The notes: generated from the letters alone by a model not told the origin. A stretch of 64,000 nucleotides of DNA from Beaufortia kweichowensis (GCA_019155185.1 CM032797.1:15090659-15154658); one strand, 5' to 3'; positions 1 to 14,564 are shown, counted from the first letter of the stretch. Made by a program: numbers and translations.

Positions 1-3000
1 GCACTGGGGACTGTACAATTCATTAACTCAGCCTTAATTGCCATGGCATTTCAAAATGAAACGTCGTCATTGGCAGCTAAATACAGCGAGCGAGGAGAAG
101 CGTTGGCATGATTGAAACAGAATTTTCTTGTACAGCATGTGTGCAAATGACATTTGTTAGAGAGCTATTTAAGACACTATATTTAAACCTTGTCATGGGT
201 GAACAGCCACTGTAATGGGAATGATAATTTGACTCAAACTCAGCAGCTTAATTTACTGGAAAACAATTTGTCATCGTGCCGCATACCATCAGGCGCCTGT
301 GATAATCACAGAACTCGTAATCATCTTTAAAATCCATATTGCACACGTCTGTATTTTTAAGGCACAGAAAGAGGCCAGCAGTCGAGTTAGGATTCACCAT
401 CTTTGGGTTGCATGGTCCTAATGCCCGCAGATCAGATAAAAACCAGGGAGAAAAATTGGGACCTCCAGTAGGGAAAATAGGAACTCACTGCTCTGGTTAT
501 TAACTGAGTGGTTTTAACACATGTATATCTGGAGAAATGGCGTCTCATGCCAAGCTCCCCTGCAGCGAGAGTTAGAGAGAGTGAGGAAAAAGGACAGACA
601 CGGCTGGATGATCATACCTCAAGGGAGTCTGTGCTGGAGTTCATGTGGGCCAACAGGGGAAGACAGCCTGGCCTTGATGCACTTCCTGGAGCTCCTGATT
701 ACTGGAGACAATTATGCATCATTTCAGACTCTTGCAAACTGGTTGCACTCCCGCTGTTCTGAAAATTCAAATTCAAAGCGTGTGCGTCACAGTGATTAAA
801 GACCGAGTAACAGATATTGATGATCACTACAGGATTTCATAATGACAAAGAGAGATATCTAATAAAACTCTAATTCACACATTTTATTGTAAATAAAGTA
901 AACAAAACATCAAATGCACAAATCAAATGGATCATCTTACACGTGCAAGAATTTGCTTGAAAGTTTAAAAGGACATGAGATTTATTTTGAGTGAAATATT
1001 CCTTTAAGAAGTGAAAAAATATGCTTTGCAAATGGAGTGTGACAACAGAAGCTGTCCTTTTCATTAGCGGCACCTTCCCAGTGCCCAAAGCATCATTTCA
1101 CCTCTTGTCTTCACCTTTCTTCGCTTTACCTCTCTCTCTAGCACTTAATAATCCTGAGGAATATCTGCAACTTTTAAATACTGCAAAGCTCCAAAACAGA
1201 CACAAGACACAAAGAATGTTTTCATTTTAATTTGACTGCTGGTGCCAATTTATTTTGATACAGTTGGTTGATCAGCATTCCACCACTACATTTGCTTTGC
1301 ACTGCTATCTGGTTACACAAGATAATGTAAAGGTTTTCAAAGAAGGGGTTTACAGCACATGTGATGCAGTTGTTAAAATGTTTTCTTCTGCTGCCATTCA
1401 GTTGGGTGATCTGACCTCACTACATCTGGTTACACAAGATAATGAAGGTCCTTGAGTCTGCTCCAAAGGGGCTGGGTGTGTTAACCCCCAAGGAGTTTAC
1501 CTGTTAACCAAGTATGTATGCACAGATACTACAATAAACACCATTAGTGAGGTGAGAAATACTGTATAGGAGAACTTTGCTGGCCAGGTTTTACATGAAC
1601 ATGTTCTGGTCAAGTAATTTTACACCTTTAAAATAAATCAGAATATTTTTTTAAATGACTGACATTAGATGAAGACCCCATTATATCAGTGCTGTAAGAA
1701 AATAGCTATACAATAATAATGGTTAGAAGAGCAAACACAACACAACGATAATCACCTAGTGTATCTTTAAAAGGTGTTGCAAACATTTTTTGACATATTT
1801 ATCCAAAACAGATGTCCTGAGAAATTACACTTGTCTCTATGACAAGGCAAAACTATATGCATGAATTAATTAAGCAAATAAAAACTCAGAAATACTTTCT
1901 CACCTGTCACTTTCTGTCATATTTGGGTTTGTCGACTTTTCAGGTTTTGTTCAGAAAGATGACAGTTAATATTTCTAAAATGGTTGCATTTTAAATAGAG
2001 TCTTTTAATAAATCATCCTCAGATCTGTATGGCTGCCACGCTTGCATCATTGTATCTGTGATTCTCCTGGCCTTATTTGTGGCTCTATCCAGATTAGAAA
2101 ACTAAAAAAAGAAAGAAGGCCTGAACATATCAGAATGATGCCAGTGATGTATAACCTATTTCCTTGGGCCTATTTTCTTGTCCCATCTGTGCACTCTAAG
2201 CATGCCACACATTGGATTTACTAAGAGAAATCCTTAAAGTCAATGTTAAATAACCTTTTTTAACTTTGTGATGTGCTGTATTTTCAAGTAAAACAAAAAG
2301 CCAATGATATTTCCAATGATATAAGTAAAAAAAAACATTTACTTTAAGTAACATCCACCAAGGAATTGTGCAAAATAATGTAAATTTTAACTTTTATGCA
2401 AACTTAAATTAATATATATACATATATTATTATTTTTCAAACTTATAATAAGCATAAACTGTGCTTACATTTTTAAAGATAAATCATTATATAAAGCTGC
2501 CTGCAGAATACAGCAGTTCACCTCTGGGTATTAGATTTGTGAAAACACTCCCCTCGAAACAAACCCATCTGGGCCATAGGTGGATTTCTAGCTCATTCTT
2601 TTTCACCCTCCTTTACTACAGACCAGTGCTCATCTATCCCATATACCCCAGATACACAGGTCTCCCCACCAGAGAGGCCATCTGTCAAAACAAGTTAGAA
2701 GTCACATCACAGCTTGCCACAACTGTCGTAATCGTGGAAGAAAAGCCACTGAGATTGTGCTTATTCAGGCTAAATCCGTACAGCCTCAGACACTGACGTT
2801 AGAATTACTTTTATTACTTGGTAATGTCTTGTCATTATTATTTTAATACTTAACTTGGTCATGAAGACTCACTGCAAAGCTACAACACCCCAAATAAAGC
2901 AAATGATGGATTAAGTGCTACCAATGTACACCTTGCTTGTTTGCTGTGGTCTCATTCAGATAATTACCTGCAGAACATGGAATATGTCAGTCAGTCTGCC

Positions 3001-4483
3001 CTCTGCTCCTCATGGGGTTTCTGTTGTCACGATTTCCCAGCATGCATTTCACCTGTCACTGTGTTGTGCTGTCATTATAATTCTTCTGGACCGAGCCAAT
3101 AAATATGCTGAACAACAGGGCAGAACGATTCTAAAACACACCAATTAGGATTTGTTTTCAGATTTTTTCTATTGATTATCAATAGAGAACTTCTCATTCT
3201 TAAAGATGTGTATTTCCATTCTGTTTATCTTACCTTGTCATGCAGCAAACAGAGTTTGTTCTTATTTGGCTGATACTGTACATCCCAAAAGGAATCACAA
3301 TATGCGACAGTTGACCACTAAGTGTGCTTCTGTAAAACACTACATCAGTATACCTAAGCAAAGTATTGTAGTATAATACGACACTATTTTCTGAAGGTGA
3401 AGCAACATAATCCATTTTCTAATCCATCCAATCTAAATTTTAATCTATCAGCATCATTACACATTAATAGATGTAATACTCATGACCAACAAAATATCAT
3501 TGATCTACTCATATTGTATGTGCCTATTTCTTTAAAAAAGGCCCATGTTCTTCCAGAATCATGGTGTCAAAAATAAAATTCATAAATTCAGAAATATCTG
3601 GCAGTACAAATGTCCTCAGACCAAAAATAGCAGCTGATCAGTGGTTTCCCTGACTACAGCCTCACTGTAAATGGCTTTAAGACAGAGAGATGAGCAAAAA
3701 TGTGTTTTTAAGGGCTTTGATCTCACATACAACCTTGACACAACTGGATAAAATAGAAATAAACGATCTGTCTTATAGACTGTGATTGAGCGGCGTAAAC
3801 CTGCCTGACGATTTTCTCAGTTTGGCTTTTTAACAAAACTTGCCTATTTTGGTATCTTACTCAAACAAACTGTATAATGACTTCATAAATAATGTTTAAT
3901 AATCCCACATATATTTATATACACCCACATTGAAAAAAATATGCAATTATTACATTTTGATTGTACTTTTAATTTGACACCCAATCAATCAATCTTCAGA
4001 TTTAGTTTTAGGTTTAATTTAACTAACTTCAGCTGTTAATGTATTTGGATAATGAAAACTACTGCCTAAGGCAAAAATCATTAAAAAGGTTCACTCTTAA
4101 AACCCATTTAAAACAGTGCTGTTTTATGATTCTTCTGTCTGCTTAATAATGTATATTACTTGTTTATATGCAATCACAGAGAGTGGTTTAATTGTATCTG
4201 TCACACTTTTCTCTTTGTTTTTCAAAACAACAAGCTGTAGTATAATGGGAATTCAACTAAAAATGACCCGTTTTTGATTAAAATCAAAATATAGAGCACA
4301 ACATTGTGATTACAAAAACCTCACTATACATCTGATTAAATAATACAACAGTGTGTGAATTGTGCAAATGCGTGCAATCACATTATATTTAAAAGACGGA
4401 AGCACTGTGTGACATTCCATAGCTCAGATAATAAAGCTACAGACATGCACAGAAAACAGAGAAAAAGAAAGAAAAAGATGTCT
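1..4483. other. Gene-free flank left of rnf31
   Basis: I find no ORF with family resemblance, and no chain of exons with matching phases, on either strand. Short ORFs (for example 2461-2796 plus) have no recognisable motifs and no splice partners. The first ~800 bases are less AT-rich and of more complex composition than the rest and could include conserved regulatory DNA, but this is only an impression from composition. A 24-bp phrase is repeated near 1307 and 1422. The last few hundred bases should hold the 3' UTR of rnf31 (minus strand); no clear polyadenylation signal could be fixed. Confidence 0.6.
1303..1450. repeat. Short direct duplication
   Basis: The phrase CTGGTTACACAAGATAATG occurs twice in the same orientation, starting near 1309 and 1424, about 115 bases apart. 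The flanks of each copy show only weak similarity. It looks like a small local duplication or two partial copies of an unnamed repeat. Confidence 0.6.
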
Positions 4484-6159
4484 TCACTTCTTGCGAGGGA
4501 CCTTGTCACCCAAAGGCACGTCATCCATTAGTTTCTGCAGATGACAGGTAAAGAATAAATTGATAGCTAAACAAATGTAAGAGGTTAAAGCATATGGATT
4601 AAAAAGTCAGGATTTGCACACCTTTAGCAGTCTTGCAAAGTACGTCCTATCGTCTTCTCCCTCCACCCGAGTAACATCCACATTGTATCTGTTGCAGGCC
4701 ACTTGCAGCTCATCATGACAGAAGAGGGTGGCGGGGTCAATAGAATGCCCATTAATGAGGCTAACCAGATATTCTCGATAATGTTTTCTGAAACAAAGAA
4801 GAAAAAAATAAACTATGTAAACTAAGTATGTTTGTACTTGGAATATTAAGAAAGAGAGAGAGAGAGAAAGAAAGAGAGCGAGAGAACGAAGGAAGGAAGG
4901 AAGGAAGGAAAATCAGAGTACTCCAAGTACGGAAGTACAGAGACTTTCATTTGTGCCATTTTTAAACTTTAATAAATACATAATCTTTGGGTTGTTGCAA
5001 TATGTTCTATTGTATTATTTGCAAATGAAAAAAAATAATTAGCCCCACAACAATTGCATTCTGGTGCTAAGGATACCAAGATTGAGTTGAGGAGATTTTG
5101 AGAGTACATGAAACAACCAACAAGGTAACTCACTCGCAGAGGCCCGCCTGGCCCGGCTGAGTCTGAGCTCCACACGCAGAGTCAGTCTGCCGCGGCCCTT
5201 CATCCTTCTGCTCGATCACTCCACACACACCTGCCACACACAAATAAAAACATAGCAAGAATGGTGTTTAAGGGAAAGCTGAGTTTTTAAAAAGGATATT
5301 TTCAGAAAGAAGTGGGACAGAGTGTGAAATAAAGCTGTAAGGAGTAGGTGTATATGTGTGTGTTTGAGAGCGATTTCACAGTACAAATATAGCTGCAGTC
5401 TGAGAGGCAGTAATTGGATGGCAGTTTTAGTCTGAACACAGTGCTCCGCTTTATGTTGTCCGGCTTTTAGACTTTCATAACAGTAAAAGCAATTTCGTTC
5501 CACTGGACAGTTGAGATAAAGGGTTAGATTGAAAGTTAACTAGACTTTAAGACAGAGACAGACAAATTAGATAAAGAGACAGACAAAAACACAGACAAAC
5601 AGATTAGAAGGCATTGGACAAGATTAGGACAGACTGAACTACAGTCAGAACGTACTAAACAAATGATGCTTTAATAAACTCAATTAATAAAGACATACCA
5701 GTCTGTGCTCCTGGAGCAGTGTCAGTGTTGTACTGCACCCCCATTTTCTACGAGAAAACAAAATGACAATATGGTGTTCAAACAAGTATCGAAAATGATA
5801 CAAAAAGTTGCGTCACAAACCAATCCTTGCGTTGCGTGTAAGGATGTGTGGGATGGAATTCGTGCGCCAGTTTTTAAGTGTCACATCGTGTTTTGGTGAG
5901 ACTTTGTATGTGTGCTAGCAATGCAGCAATACAGCTAGTCCACAGTTCAATACAATATTCGTTTTTTAACCTTGGTTTTTCGGTTCGGTTCTGATGGCTC
6001 GGCCCATCAGAGTCAGTGTTTTTTGTTATTTTATGTTTAGGTGACAGCAACAGTAAGAGGTTAAGGAGAAAAAAATATTATTTCTTATTGCAATACTATT
6101 ACTTTATTTAACTTCAAGCAAAAAAATTTTGTGTATTATATAACAATATGTATTCAGAG

Positions 6160-6199
<40 letters not shown>

Positions 6200-9100
6200 A
6201 CAGAGCAAAATAAACACACAAAAATTATTTAAACGCAAAACCGAAAAACCGCAATTCACAAGCGTGTATTGAACCCTGAATGCCGTACCAAGCGGTTCGA
6301 TATTATATTGAGAATTGTGGTATCCCTAATGTGTGCATTGCAGTTTCATATTGAGGATGAAAATGTCTTTATGATGTAGGGAAAATCTGACATTTCTTTG
6401 CCGTTACATTTTTCTCTTCCTACAATTTATATAGCTCAAACAAAATAAAATGTCTACATCAAAATTCCAAAGGGTGTCTGTGAAGGTTAGGTTTAGGGTT
6501 ACGGTTTTAGAAATATCATTAGCTCTATATTAAATAAGAGTCAATAGTAAATCTCTGTAATGACAGGAATTATAAGGTGCCTGTATGTGTGCGTGTACCT
6601 GCAGTAAGGCCTGAAGTCTGGCAGGCTCCCAGTCTCTGAGGTAGAAGAGGCAGTCTCTGGGGTGATGGGCATGCAGACCTGACACTTTACATTGGTTCAC
6701 TGCACATTTCTGCCAGAGAATGATGGAAAGAGAGGGAGAGAAATGGGATGAAGAGGAAAGAGAGAAGAAGCAGTTCATGAGAAATCCTGATCACGTATGA
6801 CTCCATATAACACGCACACAGATCTACAAATAGACACAAACAATCCTAAAACATCAGCGGAGCATTGAGATGAGAGGGACTCACTGTGTGAAAAGGGTTG
6901 TTGCATCCACTGCAGAACTGATACCTGCACTGAGAACAGCTGAAGTGCATACAGCCGCCTCTGGCCAGAGCGTACTGAAACCTACAGCTAGGACAAGCTG
7001 GAAGACAACATAATAACATCATCAGACAAAACAATAGAAAAAAAAAGACGGACTGACAGACCTATAGATACACAGACAGATATTAAGAAAGGAAATACAG
7101 AAAGAGAAATAGACTAAAAAAGACAGAGAAACTGACAGAAAGATAATATAGCGTTAGTTCACAGAAAAAAGATTTGCTGTCAACAGTTATAATGTTGTAA
7201 ATAATGTTCAGTTTCTCGCACAGACCAATCGATTCTCTTTATAAGATGCCAATATAAGACGGCAGAAGCATTTTATAAATCACCAAGGACCACCGTTTGA
7301 GCTAAACATCTTCTTTACAGTTTTACTGAAAAAAACAACGTCACCTACATCTCGGATGGCCTAAGGGCCAGTTAATTAATAGCAAATGGTTAATTTCTTA
7401 ACCATCCTTATTTAAACCTCAGGTCACACTTTGAGTCTTCCCACAATATCAAGAATCAATCAGAATAAATATATCTGCAAGGGAGAAATACTCATCATTA
7501 TTATTTCATTTTGTTTTCCTGCACTACTGGACCAATCAAAACACACACACACAAAAAATGTAATCAAACCCTCCAAACAGACTGAAGAAGCAATGTTTAC
7601 CATGTTAATTCGTCTCTGGTAGTCAGAGTGGGCTGAGGGGTAAAGGACTATGATATTTAGTTTATATTTAGTATATTTGATATTTAGTATGATATTTAGT
7701 ATGATTTTTAGTTTCTCTGGCTTAAGAGAGCATTAGCACAGGTCCAAGAGGCTCCTAAAGTAGATCAAAAAGAAACTCACTGATCCCATTGTCACGCAGG
7801 TATCCGGCCAAGCCCTGCCTCTGGTACTCCGGGTCATTCTGTCGCTTCCACTGCTGGAACTGCTCACACGAGAGACCCTTGTGCTGGTCCTCCCACTGCA
7901 GAGAGACACACGTTTATCTCCTATTAAGAATGACCGATATACATTGGTGTTTGTTTAATTTGTATGTTTATCCGTTTTTCCTTAATTCAATTTAAAAACC
8001 AGGCCACATAGTTAATTATTGGACATTTTGCAACAGTAAAATTAGTTAAACAGTAAAATGTATAAACTTTTCTCAAATGTTACCGGCTTTTTGCACTGAG
8101 CACAGAAGCTTTTCCTGCACTGCAGACAGGTGACCTTGAGCTGATCACCATCATAGATGAAGCCGTACGAGCACTGTGAGAGAGAAAGGCAAACAAAAAT
8201 GCAAAAACTGTTGGTGTCAAATAGGACAAGAGTGGGGTAACATGTCCATGGGTAAGCTGAATTGTCTCAATCTAACAAACTGTGCACAATTTTTGTAACG
8301 TCATGTATTTGGAGAGATCCCATCATGTACAGCAGCCTTTTTCTTCATTATCAAAACAATGCATTGCGAAAGCAGAAATGAACATGTTGGCACAATTATA
8401 TTTTTGAACAAACAGTGAGAAAGTGCACAGAAGTGCAGGGAGGAAATGTCACTTACATGGCTACACCACAAGAACTTCGGGTCCTTGATGAGAGCCTGCT
8501 CAGTCAGCTTCTTGTGAAAGAGCTCGTACACATCCAATTCAAGACAATCCCTAAGCTGTGCAGTCCAACACAAACAAGAACAGATGCCGAGATCATTTCA
8601 GACACCACTGGCACACCTTGAGGCATAATCATATGATGTTTATTATTGTTTATTTGGCAATATTTTAATACCTGTATGTCCAGAGTAGAGAAGTAGCTGT
8701 TGAGGTGCTCGGGATCATTGATGTCAGGCTCTGTGCAGGCGGGACACACCATGTCTCGGATGTGCTTGTCCCTCACAGCTATAGTGAAATGCTGCTTGAA
8801 ACATGCACAGCACACCGAGCACTGACACGATGTCAGGGACTGCATCTGAAACACAAAACACAGACGAACAGAAATATTATTATTATTTGGCTGAAAGGTT
8901 TGAGCCAGAAAAAATAAATTGTCAGAAACACATCTTACTTTGTGTTAAAGAAACCCAAATATGAAAATTCTCCCAGAATTTACTCTCCTAACGATATATA
9001 ACTCAAAATATTAACTGTTTTCCTTACAATCATGTTGTTTCGTTTAACCCTCTGCAGTGTATGGATTACTTTTATGATGGATGGATGAACTTTTTGGAGT

Positions 9101-12100
9101 TTCACAAACTTTGGCACAATTCAAGGCATAACACAAAACTAGGATATCATTTCTTATTCCTGATTGTTTTGGCAGATGAAAGTAAATCATATACAGCTGG
9201 AATGGCATGAGGGTCAGTAAATAATTGTCCATAAATATCGCTTCATTGTCTTCAAGTGGCTTTGGATAAAAGCGTCAGCTAAATGCCTAAATGTATGAAT
9301 GTCAGCTAAATGCCTAAATGTAATAATCGTCTTTCTTTCAGTGAACTATTCTTTTAAAGTGGCTATAGGATCTAATTTTCCATAATTTTCCTAATTTTCA
9401 ACCATCATCCAAAAAAGTGCATTCTTGTGGGATGTGGGGTTTAGTACCTTGCTTTGAGGAAAGACGCACAGGCAGATGGGACATTCTTTGTTCAGCACAC
9501 GGCGTATGAACTCTCTATCATGTGACTCACGCACAGCCTGCACCACATCCTCCAGTGTGTATGTGGCATCAGGGTCCCGCAGCAAAGACAGAGCCAGCTC
9601 ACAGCGCCCCCAACTGGGCAGGCCATATACTGCCAGCAATCTACGGCAAACATGCTGAACACAGACAAAGTTGAAATTCAGGCCTTAAAATCAGTGAAAT
9701 CAGTGAATTTCTGGAAGTGGTCATGAATGTATTCTTTAATAAATTACCCCACTGAACTGAAAGTCACAATTTAAAAATCACTTGTTTCTCATGAATAAAC
9801 ATTTCAAATCAGTTAAAAAAACTGATACAGGAGTTAAACATAACTTGTGCAACTGCTGCTAAGAAAGCAACACATTATTTTTAGCTGCTTTAAAGTAAAA
9901 GGACAGTCACCTGGTTATCAGGATGGTTGATGTCGATAGGGGGCTCTGGTTCATCGCTCCATATGCGCTGATGGAATGGCTCCAGTAATGGGCGCTGCAG
10001 CAAGATAAGAGCCCCTCTCACATCCCCTCCGCTCTGCTGCAAGGCTTCTTCACAGCGGGCCACATCATTAAAGCCCAAAAAGCCTAGCTCTTTTACCTAA
10101 CCAACACAAACATTTGCTTGCTTTGTCTCTGTTCACATAAGTTCACATACAATCAAATATAAATGTAATTCAAAGATTTAATCCCCTTTTACTACTTTTA
10201 TACTCAATAATAGAAACTTTAGTATGATAAGGAGTCTGTACAAGCCAAAATCATTTTGATATGTATTGTGATTTGATTTTTTGTTTTCTGTTTTCTAACC
10301 TACACATTTGCACATTTGGTTGGTTTTGGTAAGCTTGTTAAAAATTATTACCCAAACATTACCCATTTTTAAAAGTGTGCCTTTAGAGTCTGAATGTATT
10401 TGATCTAATGCCAAGTTAAGATAGAACAAGTATCAAGTATATTGATAGTGTTAAAAATAAGAGAAATTCAATATTCTATTTCATGTAAGAATTGTAGGTT
10501 TTCGGCCACTGTGTCTAGTATTGTTTATTTTATTTCACAGATTTACAATAAAATGTTTATAATCAGTTATAATAGCCTCTTACTATAAAAGCTCATGCCT
10601 TGATAAACCAAAAGGGCCATTTTATGTAAACATTTCATGTTACTGTTTTAGTTAACACATCAAGATCTAGTAATATTAACAACTAATGCAACAGATATAA
10701 TATTAAAAGAATAACAATAAGTGAAAATTACGATTTGATGCTTAAAAGTCTATAAGGAACTCACTTTAAATTTGCGGTCTCTGATAGATTGTCTGACAGC
10801 CTTTTCGTTATCGCCCCCTGCTGCCAGCCAGGCCTGTTTGGCTTCTGCTTTAGACAGCCACACACCACTGCTTATTTGTCCATCCTGACCCTCATTTGAC
10901 AAAGCATTGGGTTCTTGGTGGCAGGATGCAGCCAACACACAGATCTCATCGAGCACATGAGGAAGTTCTGTCTTCAGCCAGTCATACGGCGTTACGTTAC
11001 TGTTCCCCGATACACGCATGCTTGTGTAAACCTCCTCTGGGCTCAACCCTTTCTTCTCTCCCTCCTGAGGAAAGAAGCTTTTAATAATCGGGTCCGTCCA
11101 GATCACAGCAACTATAGAAGATATCCAACTTACCCGAATCAACTGAATAAGTTTAAGCCCCTCCTCTTTCATTAGTTTTTGTCTTTTCAAATCAGGGTCC
11201 TCAGTTGGCATGACTTTGGGTGTGGCTAAAACAGGTGTGATTGTCTTCACAGGTGAGAGTGGGAGGGGTTTAGAGGGAGATGGGGTGGGGTCAGACTTTG
11301 AAAGGTCACACATTTCACAGATGGGTGAAGGTGTGTGGTTGACATATGTACAGAACTGGCAAACCCACTGAAAGAGAAAATAAAAGAAAGCAAAACAACA
11401 ATTAAAAACTATTAACAAATGGATGTTTATCACAAAGTGTTTAATATTTGTCCCACTAGTGATACCAGACGGGTAGAATAAGCTGGACATAAAAACTTTG
11501 GTTGGGTTTGCAGCAAGATTACTTTTTGTCTAAACAATGCATGGGGAAGTATAAAACTTGTTTGAGAAAAGTAATACTGTGCAATGTTGTTTCAATGGAT
11601 CAAAAATGATCCATGTGACCTTTAAAATCCAGAGCAGTAGTAATAATGTATCATGATCGAAATGTACAGAAGCAATAATCTAATCTGTAAAACAATACAA
11701 AAAATAGCTGTAAGCCTTTAAAAACATTTTGTGCATATGAAACACTGTAAGATGCACCTGACTGTCCATTAGTCCTGTAGCAGAGGGAGTCGGCCGGGAG
11801 GGTGCGACAGGAGGCCGGGTGGCCAGACGAGGGCGCTCGCACACCTCACACAGAATACTGCTGCCTGCGTTCACCACTGTGCAGCTTTTACACTGCCACT
11901 CTGATTGAGAAAGACAACAACTGAGAAAGGCAAAGCATCACAATGTGACTAAACGATGAATGCACGATGAATTTATGTCAAGTTTGTCTATACTTAATCA
12001 CTAAAAAACTTTTTTTTTTTTTTCAATTTATGTATGCTAAACAAATTGACATCCAGCATAACCAGTATAGAAACTATGACAAAAGCAACATTTCTTTTTT

Positions 12101-14560
12101 AACTGGAAATATTTGTAATGTACAGACCAGATATTGTAGTGAGCTGTGATGGTTCCTCCTGTACAGAGGAGACAGCAGAGGACAGACGGGGTCGGTCACA
12201 GGTTTCACACAAAACCTGCTGCATTGTATTTACTGTAGTGCAGTGTGAACATTGCCATGTAGACAAAGAAGAGCTAAAGAAACAAAAGACATATCAGAGA
12301 AAGACGATACACAATTGTTAAAAAAGATAAACATTTTCCTTCAAACTTTAAGGCTAACAGTGCTAACCTGAGCCTTTTGGTGGGTTTGGAGGAAGTCACA
12401 GGAATCCTAACATGTGTAGATCGTCCTGAATGGGAATGGTACAGCTTGTCACATTCTGTGCACAGCCGCTGAGTACAGGTTGGACAGTGAGCAGAGACTG
12501 GAAATAGCCCACATATGCTGCAGTTGTCTGTAACAAAATTGAAAATTAATTAAATGGAAACAGAAGAAAAGCCTAACACAGGTTTTCTCAACTCTAGTCC
12601 TCCCAGAATGCCCCTCCTCCCACAATGTTTTATGTGGCTCCCTATATAAAACACCTGATTCTCATTAGCTGGTTAGTGTGTTAAATAGGAAAACGTCTCA
12701 AACATTTTGGAAGGGGGCCCTGAGAAGCTAAAAACATCCTGGCCTACCAGAATGGACATCCACAATCAAAAAGTTCACCCAAAACTAAAAATTGTTATCA
12801 TTTACTCATCCTTGTGGCTTAAACTCATATGACCTTCCTATGCTAAATATAAATATACACTGATGCACTTCAGTTATACAGACTGATGTTGTAAAATATC
12901 GAAGTGACAGTAGAGGTTAGCAATTGATCACAAAACATTTATTATTGGGTGAAATATCCCAAAGACATTAAGGGAAAAGCAATGTTGTTTAAAATACAGT
13001 GATGGCTGGGTAAGTGTGTTCTCACCTGTTTGTTTAGAGGGCACTATAGATGAGAGAGGGAGGGCAGGGCTCAATGGAGATTTGGACTGTGAAGGTGTAG
13101 ATGCAGGGGAGGGGCTTTGCTTGTCCCATGGTTTCTCACTAGGAGAGAATGCAACGGCATCTGTCCCAATTCCTTCTTCATCCTGCATGGATTTTATATG
13201 ACAATAAGTAGTTTAACTGTTACAGTGTATAATTTTGAGACGACCTGGAATATTTGTATTTTATATAAATCATATTTAATACTGCAGACTACATGAAAAT
13301 GACTTAACATTTTTGTGAGCCACATTTGTATTATGTATATCATGCAGTAAATTGTTTACACAGATGTACCAAATCTCATTGCAAAATATGAATACTTATG
13401 GTAACAGGAATAGCAGCAATACCTGCAAAGTAAGGGAGGGGATAAGTCTTTCAAAGAACTCTGGATGAGGATGGGCACCCTACAGGACAGAAACAGGCTC
13501 TATATGAGATGGACAGTTCATTAAACCATAAACCTATTGAATGCTTATACTTCACTGCCTCAAACCTTAATTAGTAGGTCCAGCTCCATTCGGAGACACA
13601 TGACCTCAAGAGTCACCGATGCCACCTTCCCAACATCTGGCTCAAGAACATCATCATGAAAGCTCAACCCGTCATGCTGCTGATGTGTGTATCCGTACAG
13701 GTTGAGTACGGCCCTGCCACCCTGAAAGACGATGATTGAAAAATGAGGTATGAGGTTTCAGATGTTTGTATAGCTCAGTGTGACTGACACGTGACACACA
13801 CCTGAATAGAATCTACTGTGGTCCTAAAGACAGGGTTGTTGTACTTTACAGTACGCCAGTACTTTGGCCTGTTGGGGTTGGTAAGATTAGAGCCATACTT
13901 CTCCAAGATGTTCAGAGCTGTGGAAAGTTTTAGCAGGGAACCGATCGTCTGAAAAAAGAGATATTAATATGTAACAAAACTGCATGAACAAGCATAAATT
14001 TCGAGAAAAACAACATGCTGGGTAAAAATAAACTAGAGAGGAAATGTATATGCATGCTTAGTAGCAGAAATAAATGATAAACTTGAGATATGAACCCATG
14101 GTGAAAGAACAAATTCTTCTTAAGGCACATGACAGATTACCCTTATGTAAGTCATTCATTTAGCAAAAAGAAGCCCATACATTATCTTGATATGGTCCTT
14201 TTGTGCAAATGACTTCCAACACTGCCTCATTAACAAACAGAAAGAAAACAGCGACACTGAACACAGGTTGCAAAAGTCAAACGTTTGCAACCTGTTGTTT
14301 CCTGTAGTTCAATCATAAACTTTTTTTTGCTTAAGAAAATTACTCATTAAACCTGCTCTCACCTCCTTACGGTTGCTTCCACTGCTGTTTTCCATCAGCA
14401 TGCTTTCAGCAGCAATGTAGCGATATTTACCGGAGGGAGGAAAGGGGATGTTGGCCATGGCAACCACTCCTGTCCTGATCTCCTGAGCAGAGCCTGGAGA
14501 TGATAAACTACTCTCTGCATTCACTCTCACATCCTCCAGCTGATCACTGAGAGAGGCCAT
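4484..14560 (-). CDS. rnf31: E3 ubiquitin ligase RNF31/HOIP (LUBAC catalytic subunit), 22 coding exons
   Basis: RBR ubiquitin ligase that makes Met1-linked (linear) ubiquitin chains in LUBAC with HOIL-1L and SHARPIN, feeding NF-kB and cell-death control. Coding exons (genomic, 5' to 3'): 14560-14363, 13948-13802, 13721-13566, 13479-13423, 13182-13026, 12527-12368, 12273-12128, 11900-11758, 11367-11134, 11064-10765, 10096-9911, 9654-9448, 8845-8672, 8555-8457, 8173-8084, 7895-7781, 6997-6885, 6709-6599, 5747-5699, 5230-5134, 4787-4622, 4534-4484. All have AG/GT borders and phases agree: 3156 nt, 1051 aa (human 1072). Domains in order: PUB (about 50-170), one Cys/His finger (about 239-290), three RanBP2-type NZF fingers (each beginning W-x-C, about 296-420), UBA region (about 470-628), RING1 (from C686), IBR (about 765-830), RING2 and the C-terminal linear-chain-determining domain. 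Catalytic Cys is C872 in GGCMHF (codon 6951-6953), matching human C885. The start ATG lies 2 nt inside its exon and begins MASLSDQ. Confidence 0.97.
4853..4912. repeat. Purine microsatellite (GA / GGAA)
   Basis: Imperfect GA repeat passing into GGAA units, in the intron of rnf31 between the exons ending at 4787 and starting at 5134. Confidence 0.85.
5935..6335. mobile_element. Palindromic non-autonomous DNA element (MITE-like) in rnf31 intron
   Basis: The two ends are inverted relatives: the left end reads GTTCAATACAATATTCG followed by a stretch with TTTTTCGGTTCGG, and the right end carries CCGAAAAACCGCAATTC then AAGCGGTTCGATATTATATTGAGAA. No coding capacity is seen between them. A (GA)n run interrupts the centre. 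This is the pattern of a short inverted-repeat transposon; the family name is not assigned. Confidence 0.6.
6165..6196. repeat. (GA)n microsatellite
   Basis: About 16 uninterrupted GA units, inside the palindromic element in the rnf31 intron. Confidence 0.95.
9253..9325 (-). repeat. SINE-like conserved tail, with internal tandem copy
   Basis: Contains TGGCTTTGGATAAAAGCGTC, the reverse complement of the ATTTAGC-GACGCTTTTATCCAAAG tail seen elsewhere in this window (50590-50645) and common in fish genomes. The following GTCAGCTAAATGCCTAAATG is repeated twice in tandem. Lies in the rnf31 intron between the exons at 8845 and 9448. Confidence 0.6.
12763..12850. mobile_element. Fragment of cyprinid palindromic element
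   Basis: Carries the end sequence AAAGTTCACCCAAAACTAAAA followed by ATCATTTACTCATCC, matching the ends of the fuller copies at 54950-55230 and 29312-29510. Lies in the rnf31 intron between the exons at 12527 and 13026. Confidence 0.6.
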
Positions 14561-14564
14561 AGCT

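Noticed and set aside
2461..2796. 111-aa plus-strand ORF
   Set aside because: AT-rich intergenic DNA, no motif, no splice partner.
6151..6200. Possible regularly spaced array in the GA region
   Set aside because: Simple microsatellite; a CRISPR array is not expected or seen in this vertebrate DNA.
8415..8621. Plus-strand ORFs within the rnf31 region
   Set aside because: Antisense to verified rnf31 exons.
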